Source of the DNA: Porites lobata
Taxonomy: Eukaryota > Cnidaria > Anthozoa > Scleractinia > Poritidae
Assembly (NCBI GenBank): GCA_942486035.1
Contig: CALNXK010000046.1
Span: 2,338,501-2,402,500 of the forward strand
DNA length: 64,000 nucleotides
Reading direction: 5' to 3'
Below the pieces are notes generated by a model. The model saw only the letters and a program-made list of their open reading frames with translations, ran no database searches and was not told the origin of the DNA. Made by a program: the position numbers and the translations under genes. Shown here in pieces: positions 57,481 to 64,000 of the stretch. How positions within the stretch are numbered: the first letter of the stretch is position 1; each line of letters begins with the position of its first letter.

Positions 57481-57760
57481 CTATTTTCAGATCATTCAGC
57501 AAAGAAGATTGACATTTTACCGAATATCCTATGAGTGCAACTCATCAAGTCCGATGACTTTTGTTGAAATACGTTTGTATGCCATCGTTATTTTACTGCA
57601 ATATTTACTAATAATGTTTGTTGCGTGTTCTACTTTTTTCTCAAGGACGGCTTCAAATAAAGTGAACATCAGAGGTTAACAAAGCGAATTAGAACGGAAT
57701 TACGTAAATAAACTATTTTTTCACCTCTCAGTAGAAGACCTCGTTAACTATAGTAAAAGC

Positions 57761-58270
57761 ATGAAGTTATGAATATATGAAAATCATATATGTGAACTGC
57801 GGAGTGAAGAATTAGATAAAGTCATCGCAGTTATACACGCAACTTTTGCAGTTGCGAAAAGAAAGCCTGAAAAAAATTCAGGCTTGTACGGGGTTCGAAC
57901 CCTTGACCTTGCGATGCCGGTGCATCGCTCTACCAATTAAGCTAACAAGCCAACTGGTAGCATGTCGTTGAATTGGTTCGTTATAAACCCGTGAAAGGAT
58001 GATGATGAAGTTATGAATATATGAAAATCATATATATGAACTGCGGAGTGAAGAATTAAATCAAGTATGATCATCGCAGTTATACAAGCAACTTTTGCAG
58101 TTGCGAAAAGAAAGCCTGAAAAAAAAATCATCATCCTTTCGCGAGTTTATAACGAATCAATTCAACGACCTGCTCCCCGTTGGCTTGTTAGCTTAATTGG
58201 TAGAGCGATGCACCGGTATCGCAGAGGTCAAGGGTTAGAATTCCCTACAAGCCTGAATTTTTTTCAGGCT
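57761..58270. repeat. Two tRNA-like SINE-type units, head-to-head, with shared direct and inverted flanks
   Basis: A tRNA-like module lies on the minus strand (57881-57951) and another on the plus strand (58182-58253). Both begin GGCTTGTTAGCTTAATTGGT and contain a B-box-like GGTCAAGGGTT. The block ATGAAGTTATGAATATATGA...AAAGCCTGAAAAA at 57761-57875 recurs directly at 58008-58122. GCCTGAAAAAAATTCAGGC hairpins border the modules. The anticodon stem is imperfect, so these are SINE-like derivatives, not functional tRNAs. Confidence 0.6.
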
Positions 58271-58301
58271 TATTTAATTATAGTAAAAACAGTAAGGATA
58301 C

Positions 58302-59265
58302 TAGTCTGCTGCACAGCCGTTTTTAGTGTCGTCACCCAACACTCTCCCCCCCCTCCTCACAAACGGCTGCTGAAAACCGAACTACTTTCCTTTCCCTTTG
58401 TGTTTGTGTTCTAACGAACAAGACAATCATGTATAAGAAATTTAACAATACGTGAGCCGCAGGGCGCTAGGAAGCGAGCACGCTTCTCAGTTTTCGACAG
58501 ATCAATCAATCGTCGCTGAATTTAGGGCTAGTTTACATGGAGTGGGTACCCCGGTCTAGTGGGGTTGGTTTCTTTTGTTTTCACGCTCTGGGGGAAACAA
58601 AACAAAAGAAACCTACCCCACTAGACCGGGCTCCCCCACTCCATGTAAACAGGGTCTTAGACGGGCTCTGTTTTTGCAAGCAACGAAAAGGTTAATTCGC
58701 AAAAAAGTTTGTTTGATAGGCTTAGAAGACTTCTACCAGGATCGGTTGGTTCTTCATTTAACGTGCATATGTACTGATATGTAGTGAAGAATTTAATGTG
58801 CCGGATGTGCTCATTGTGTTCCTGTGAAGACTAAACTAAACTCTCAAGGATACTGGTTCAAAAAGCAATCTTATAAATTATCGATGAGGGATTTCCCGAA
58901 ACTATACCTCGCAACTTTATGAGCACGTCCATGTTGTGCATCGCAATTTGCTCGACTTGCTTGCTGCTGCCCCATATCTCCTAGATTTTGAATAGGACTC
59001 GAATACGACAACACTACTGTAGTTAATTGCTTGTTTTCACGCGACGATTTTGATTATTCTGTCATTCACACATGGGGCACCGATAAAAGCAAAGCTGTGA
59101 TTGGAGGAGTCACAGTACCGCAAACGTGGCGCGAACACCTTCCAGAAAATGGGAGCTGAATTATAATTGGCTAATCACGGGAAAGGAATGTAGTTCGGTT
59201 TTCAGCAGCCGTTAGTGGGGAGGAGCGTTGCGTGACGACTCTGAAAACGGCTGTGTAGCAGACTA
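58302..59265. mobile_element. Mutator-type (MULE-like) non-autonomous element, 9-bp TSD
   Basis: TAGTCTGCTGCACAGCCG (58302-58319) is mirrored by CGGCTGTGTAGCAGACTA (59248-59265) with one mismatch. Similarity extends inward (GTCGTCAC / GTGACGAC, then CAACACTCTCCCC / GGGGAGGAGCGTTG, then CGGCTGCTGAAAACCGAACT / AGTTCGGTTTTCAGCAGCCG). TAAGGATAC is duplicated at 58293-58301 and 59266-59274. A 9-bp duplication is typical of Mutator-like elements. No transposase is encoded. Confidence 0.75.
58531..58650. repeat. Small foldback MITE nested in the Mutator-type element
   Basis: GTTTACATGGAGTGGGTACC...CTTTTGTTTT (58531-58581) pairs with the reverse complement at 58600-58650 over about 50 bp with few mismatches. 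The loop is about 18 nt. Confidence 0.75.
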
Positions 59266-59332
59266 TAAGGATACTGGACCCACATGGGTCCCGTACATTT
59301 ACGTGCTATTTTTCCTGTAAAAATAGAGAATA

Positions 59333-59473
59333 CTTCATGGAAAGTGCTGGCGTACAGTATTTACGCACGAGTTGTTAACGTATCAGAAATCGAACGAGTG
59401 AGCGCAGCGAACGACTAAGATTTCTGATACAAAAACAACGAGTGCGTAAATACCGTACAAATCACTTTCCATG
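59333..59473. repeat. Foldback element, arms about 60 bp
   Basis: CATGGAAAGTG...GTATTTACGCAC...GTATCAGAAATC (59337-59395) is mirrored by GATTTCTGATAC...GTGCGTAAATAC...CACTTTCCATG (59419-59473). It is non-coding and probably another small MITE. Confidence 0.7.
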
Positions 59474-59539
59474 TAGCATTGTGTTTATTATATACATAAT
59501 GAGACATTTATCATTTTGGGGGCCTTTTTATTTTTAAGT

Positions 59540-60110
59540 ATCAGCTTTTTAGTGAAAACGTTTGTTAAAAACATAAATGACGGTAAGGATATGAGGTAAT
59601 CCAAGAACTATAAGTAATCTTAACTGTTTGTTCTCCACGCACAATTGAAAATGAGTAAATTTAAGTAAAATGGCCGGTTTCAATATAAGCTTAAGCTTAA
59701 ATGAAAGACAAAGTAGCTCCGACAAAAACCACAACAAAAGCTTACGTCTCGTTCTGTTTTTCCCTTTCCGCTGTTGTTTTGCCGGCTCTCTAGCTACCGT
59801 TTCCTTCATCGACAGTGAAACAAACGAAACTATTCCACTCCATTTCCGAAGTGTTTTTCACTTTTTTCGGGAGAAAAACTCTTTGAGTAAACTTTTCTCG
59901 TTGAATGTGTGCGAAGCGGCGCTGCAAGCTGCAATAAAAGGCGGGAAGTTTGGCGCGAAACTCGCACACCTCTGTGGCTTCTGATTGGACGTATCATTTT
60001 TTTCACGTGTGAAAACCACCGTTCGCTCCTCTGATTGGCTAGAACTAATTTGCGCACGAAAATTTACGACATAACTTTTTGGTGAGTATTTCTGTTGCAT
60101 AAATGACACT
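59540..60110. other. Interior of the Harbinger-type element, uncertain coding
   Basis: A minus-strand frame (59809-59549) begins MKETVAREPAKQQRKGKNRT followed by a Leu-rich stretch. This could be an N-terminal exon of a Harbinger transposase, but nothing confirms it. The plus frame 59670-59984 overlaps it and is no more convincing. Confidence 0.25.
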
Positions 60111-60389
60111 AAAGTGGATTCTTACGAAAATCGTAAGTGCAATCACTTAAGTGAAATCCCTAAGTGAACCACTTGAGTGATTAAATGCAAACTCACTCAA
60201 GTTACGAGTACACGTACGTATACCCATAACTGTTACGGCGTTTTATGCAACCGGGCCCTGCAAATAATACTGTTTTGCAATGTATGAATTTTAGTCTCTT
60301 TATATACTGGTAGTTTACTTAACTATTTGCGTGTGTTTCTCTGTTTTCTTTGTTCTTGTGTCCCTGACCTAAACATTTAAACATCTTTT

Positions 60390-60442
<53 letters not shown>

Positions 60443-60451
60443 CGCCCCTAG

Positions 60452-60501
<50 letters not shown>

Positions 60502-60509
60502 GAAATAAA

Positions 60510-60539
60510 GTGTTGTTGTTGTTGTTGTTGTTGTTGTTG
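60510..60539. repeat. (GTT)n microsatellite
   Basis: About ten GTT units, preceded by GGTGAAATAAAG. The pattern resembles the 3' end of a retroelement whose terminus is a short tandem repeat. Confidence 0.85.
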
Positions 60540-60961
60540 CCCCCCTTCCCCGACGCAGTCCTTAGCTGTCTCGGTGACATAACGAAATAGCTGCTACTAT
60601 ATCCTATAAGACTCGCCTCCATCTTAGATCGTCAATATATGAAATAGGGTTGCAGAGTTCAGCAAAATGTCAATTCAGTTGGTCATGGAAATTTTACATT
60701 TGTCCGGCAAGGTCAAGGGATTTCAGAAACCTATGGCTGTGGCAATTATGACCCCAATTTGATATATCTAATCCATATATTTCGCATATTAAAATTCTTT
60801 AATCAATTCCGGCCCAGGTCGCGTGCACTTTTGCGCTTTTTTCTTGACAACCTTATCTAAATAGGTTAATGAACAACGTAAACGATCTATTATTTAAAAG
60901 AGGAACTTATCGAAATCTAACCTAGCAAAAACACCAGACCGAACGACAAAAAAGGAACCGT

Positions 60962-61170
60962 TTATTGTGCTATTTGTACATGCAAAACCTGTCTAAGATC
61001 CTTAAACGTCACCCAACACACCATTTTTAACTTTTTTAAAGAAGGTGGTCTTCCTGGTTTTACAATTGTGTGATCATTGGTAAAAAAATAAACGTGCATT
61101 TTAACATTTGGCGTGTTTTGAGAGCCAACTTTTTTCAGTGTTTCCTCATGCCTCCACACAGACGTAATTT
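60962..61170 (-). CDS. Candidate terminal exon of an unrecognised gene
   Basis: On the minus strand the sequence TTTTTCATATTTCAG (acceptor ending at 61171) precedes a frame open for 69 codons (ITSVWRHEETLKKVGSQNTP, then VYFFTNDHTIVKPGRPPSLK and MVCWVTFKDLRQVLHVQIAQ), ending in TAA at 60962-60964. AATAAA overlaps the stop (60961-60966). A good acceptor, an uninterrupted frame and an immediate poly(A) signal together look like a real last exon. I do not recognise the family and see no upstream exon in the 1 kb beyond it. Confidence 0.35.
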
Positions 61171-62276
61171 CTGAAATATGAAAAAGACCATGTTAATTAC
61201 AACAAACAATGCGCCCACTCGTCAACCTTAGTGATGGGTCTTTTGGCGGTCATTATCAGCATAAATTATGCCGTCACATGTCTGGAAAGTAGAAGTCATC
61301 GCAAAGGGCTCGTACTAGCCGTTTATAACCAAACTCAAGAGAGATTTATTTTTCGTTAATTGAAAAGGTTTATTGCTGCAGGCGCGCGATCAGATTCCCG
61401 TGTATTGTTCGGCTATTTCTCAAGTTTTACGGCCGTCCCTGGTCACGTAGATTCTCGGTTCCAGTCTTCAAACAATATTCAGGTTTTCAAAATGGCCGCC
61501 ATGAAACAATAGACCATTTTATAGGTTATAGCTGCGGGCTTAGTGTCATAGCCTTTGAGTGAACGTGAAGCTGAAGTTGACCTTATTTTGAAACTTAACT
61601 GTAAAATGAACTCTTCGTATGTGTAACCAATCCTTAAAATTGGACAAAATGCAAACGAAAAATATTCCCTAATTTCATGAGTATATTATTTACCTATCAA
61701 TATCATAGGTGACAAGTTACGCCCACAATAGTGGGATTTTGACATGTTGATGGAATCATCGTACACCTCCATGCGTTAACAAGTTTAGAGCTTTAAATTT
61801 GGCTTAACTGGGTGCAGAATTTCAGAATTTTTCGACAAAATACCTGATAGATGTGTTCTTGATGTGCTCCTTTGTGTTTAGGCTTTGTAGAGCGTCTTTT
61901 TATGCCCTGACATCTTCATGCATAACATTTTAAAACTTCGTCGCCATCTTGGCACTGAGACATACGAAAGGTTGCCATGCCAGTTTTATAAATTTTGTTT
62001 GTGAAATTATAAATTTACGCTAAAATTTCACGCCAAAAGTAAGGAATAATTTGTCACTCATGATATGTATCAACACAACAAATATTCGCCTCAAAGAGTA
62101 ACTTTGTTTCTATTTATGTATGTAATCCTGATTAAATGTGATGGTTGCCTGTGATATATCACAATGGAGAGATTTACTTATAGTCGCATTTACGGCAAAC
62201 AGTAAATACGAATCTGTAGCACGTGAACAAGTTTTCCCTTTACCTGTCATGTACTCCTAATTATAACTACCGTATT
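61171..62276. other. Non-coding DNA
   Basis: No gene or element was recognised. If the exon at 60962-61170 is real, this is its intron. Confidence 0.45.
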
Positions 62277-62345
62277 TATTCGATTAAACGCCGCGGTGGT
62301 TATACGAGGGCGGCGTTGATTCGAGGGTGGCGATTGTTTGGAAAT
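62264..62345. repeat. Fragment of a dispersed repeat
   Basis: ACCGTATTTATTCGATTAAA, then CGCCGCGGTGGTTATACGAG and GGCGGCGTTGATTCGAGGG, matches a repeat end widespread in marine invertebrates (recognised by eye). TTCGA(G/T) units recur within it. Confidence 0.4.
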
Positions 62346-62916
62346 CACTTTTCTTAAATCACTCACAACAATTACCGCAAAACTTTTTTTAAATATTAAA
62401 GTACTTTAAAGGTTCCAATGTTTCTCTTATGTGCGATCTGCGCGGGACAAATTTATAAACCTCTGCTTCGCGAGGAATAAGTCGATGAAACTGTGTACTT
62501 TCAAACAGCGATAGAACTACACTCGAAGCACCCGGAAACCTCGGTAGTTCGAAAAAGTGGTGGTAACTATGGGCTGGTCGCTTACGAGACGAGCTCTCGT
62601 AGACCACCGCATTGTAAAACAATAGAAGGTAGTCGCTTACAAGAGCTTCAGAAACTTATCAGTAATTCATGAAGAAAAAACAAAAGAATTTTTTAAAGGT
62701 TTAATGAGTGTCTATATCTGATACAGAGACGGCTAAACTTTACTTCCAATTTTTAGACCAAAATAACCCCAAATCTAAATATACCTGGATTTTTGAAAAC
62801 CGGGTCAGCAAAAAAATCAACTCATTCTACCACTTGGCAATTTGAAATGATACAAATCCATTCAAATTTATTTATTTACATTTGCCACATAAAATGAATA
62901 TTACAAAAAGAAAGTG
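62346..62916. other. Non-coding DNA
   Basis: A minus-strand frame (62622-62389) has no family I recognise and probably belongs to the repeat to its left. Confidence 0.4.
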
Positions 62917-62920
62917 AAAA

Positions 62921-62951
<31 letters not shown>

Positions 62952-62955
62952 TATT
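62917..62955. repeat. A-run followed by an (AT)n microsatellite
   Basis: About a dozen A are followed by about 13 AT units. It lies 100 bp beyond the stop of the minus-strand reverse transcriptase and may derive from that element's A/T-rich 3' tail. Confidence 0.85.
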
Positions 62956-63056
62956 TACTAAGATTCCACTTTTGTAATAGATAGAGTGGCGGGGAAGCCC
63001 AATAGAACCTAAATAGCTTGTAGAAAATTGGGCTCCTCATACTTGGTCAAGTGAGT

Positions 63057-63990
63057 TTAATCTATAGCTCTCTCGATGAGGTAATTTTTTAATGAAGTCT
63101 TGAAACTAGACTGACTTGTCAGTTCCGTAAAATTATGGGGAAGGGAGTTCCATAGTTTAGGTCCCAGATGAAGGATTGTGAACTGTTTAATGTTTGTTTT
63201 ACAGAAATCATGTCGGTAGTTATTAGCATTTCGAGTATTATATGTGTGTACTTGGCGATTAGTAACAAAGGTGGTGTTAAACGTATGAGGAAGGAGGTTA
63301 TTATGATATGAGTACATAAAACACGCAACCAAGAACGTATTAATGTTAAAAATGTCAAGGATTTTAAGAGTCCAAAAAAGAGGTGCAGTATGGGCAAGAA
63401 ATTCAGTTCCACAAATGATTCTGACGATGCGTTTCTGTAGGTTAAGAATCCTATTCAAATTGGATGGATTCGTTGAGCACCATGCAATGTTACGGTAGTT
63501 AAGATACGGGTAAACCAATGTTTTGGATAAGGATAACAAAGATTTAGAAGATAGAAAGAAACGAGCTTTACTTATGATTCGTATAGTCTTTGATACTTTT
63601 TTAGTAACATGATGATATTTCCAAGGAAGATGCTGATCTAATAAAACACCAAGAACCTTTGTCACTTCAACCTGTTGCACAGCAATATTATCTAGCGTAA
63701 TTGTATCACTAACAGTAATGGGTTTTTGCCTGGGTCGAAAAAGAATATAGTTTGTTTTGGCGACATTGAGTGATAATTTGTTTACTTTGAGCCATTCAGA
63801 TATTTTTGATAATTCACAATTCATGACACGAATGAGCTGGTTAGGATCTTTATGAGAATAAAAAAGGCTAGTATCATCCGCAAATAAAAAAGTCTTTAAC
63901 AGATGAAATGCATTAGAGAGGTCATTAATATAAATAATAAACATATAAATAATAAACAAAAGAGGTGTGACACCGAGCAGTATATACTAA
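63057..63990 (-). pseudogene. Non-LTR reverse transcriptase (Jockey/CR1/L2-like), 3' half, running off the window edge
   Basis: The minus strand reads YINDLSNAFHLLKTFLFADD, so the catalytic box is FADD, then LNVAKTNYILFRPR, KVLGVLLDQHLPWKYHH, LNRILNLQKRIVRIICG and VHTYNTRNANNYR. It ends with GPKLWNSLPHNF and a stop at 63057. This is the fingers/palm to C-terminus of a non-LTR polyprotein, about 300 codons. At the palm entry a short duplication (FIIYMFIIY) and a stop near 63985 interrupt the usual QG..L.P.LF block, so the copy is probably inactive. The endonuclease part, if present, lies beyond the window. Confidence 0.75.
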
Positions 63991-64000
63991 GTTAGTGGTC

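Larger units (their letters stand above)
55670..60257. mobile_element. Harbinger-type TIR element, 4.6 kb, with nested insertions
   Basis: GGCCCGGTTGCATAAAAC (from 55670) is mirrored by GTTTTATGCAACCGGGCC (ending 60257). CTG flanks both ends (55667-55669 and 60258-60260). Subterminal ACTTAAGTG and TTACGA(G) motifs repeat in both orientations at both ends. A Myb/SANT-type gene (56112-56837), the usual partner gene of Harbinger, is inside. A DDE transposase was not found; its remains may be in 59500-60060. A tRNA-like SINE pair, a Mutator-type MITE and foldbacks have inserted into it. Confidence 0.7.

Noticed and set aside
57881..58253. Functional tRNA genes
   Set aside because: The acceptor stem, D-arm and T-loop of the minus copy look good, but the anticodon stem does not pair, position 33 is not T, and the plus copy has a changed B box. 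Better explained as SINE-type modules.

Overview
The window looks like metazoan nuclear DNA, most likely from an anthozoan cnidarian such as a stony coral. It has short spliceosomal introns with GT/AG ends, AT-rich non-coding DNA, and many transposon families that I know to be expanded in cnidarians. No bacterial operon, rRNA or CRISPR array is visible. I see no clearly intact, conserved host gene. The best candidate for a host exon is a small terminal exon on the minus strand at 60962-61170.

Region 1 (1-11.1 kb) is non-coding DNA holding old palindromic and TIR elements. These are a large decayed inverted repeat (about 4440-6520) with a piggyBac-type MITE in its loop, a perfect 27-bp hairpin (7003-7064), a Harbinger-type element nested in a foldback element (7.46-8.69 kb), and a TIR element carrying a piece of Penelope-like reverse transcriptase (9981-11124). 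Region 2 (12-22.1 kb) holds a broken CACTA/EnSpm transposase gene, a 571-bp foldback element, a roughly 51-bp self-complementary satellite, and a broken multi-exon gene with a PIN/XPG-like core and a CXC-type cysteine motif. Region 3 (23-25.4 kb) has dispersed repeats and a non-LTR reverse transcriptase cut off by the next element.

Region 4 (25396-47907) is the centrepiece. Two almost identical 9.3-kb Helitron elements with Helentron/Helitron2-type ends lie in inverted orientation around a 3.9-kb spacer. Each encodes a USP-like cysteine peptidase with a repeat array, a DUF6570/Helitron N-terminal region, a HUH Rep domain, a PIF1-type helicase, and a separate two-exon RPA-like single-strand-binding protein. 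In the family model, Rep nicks and joins, the helicase unwinds, and the RPA-like protein coats single strands; the peptidase's role is unknown. Most differences between the copies are homopolymer length changes. Each copy repairs most breaks of the other, so the copies are very young, or the assembly keeps homopolymer errors, or both. The spacer holds another mobile-type gene (DUF6589-like with a RING-like motif) on the minus strand and a reverse transcriptase tail.

Region 5 (48.3-54.6 kb) has a different texture. Short, tightly packed, mostly intronless and decayed minus-strand reading frames include one with a SLOG/DprA-like nucleotide-binding signature. They are followed by a Crypton-type tyrosine recombinase with a SANT/Myb-like tail, and by a two-exon gene with a RAP1-type Myb domain and an acidic tail. 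The frames at 48.4-52.1 kb are the part I recognise least and may be an integrated virus-like or polinton-like element. Region 6 (55.6-64 kb) is a 4.6-kb Harbinger-type element (55670-60257) with a Myb/SANT gene and nested insertions (tRNA-like SINE pair, Mutator-type MITE with 9-bp TSD, foldbacks). Non-coding DNA, microsatellites and another non-LTR reverse transcriptase at the right edge follow.
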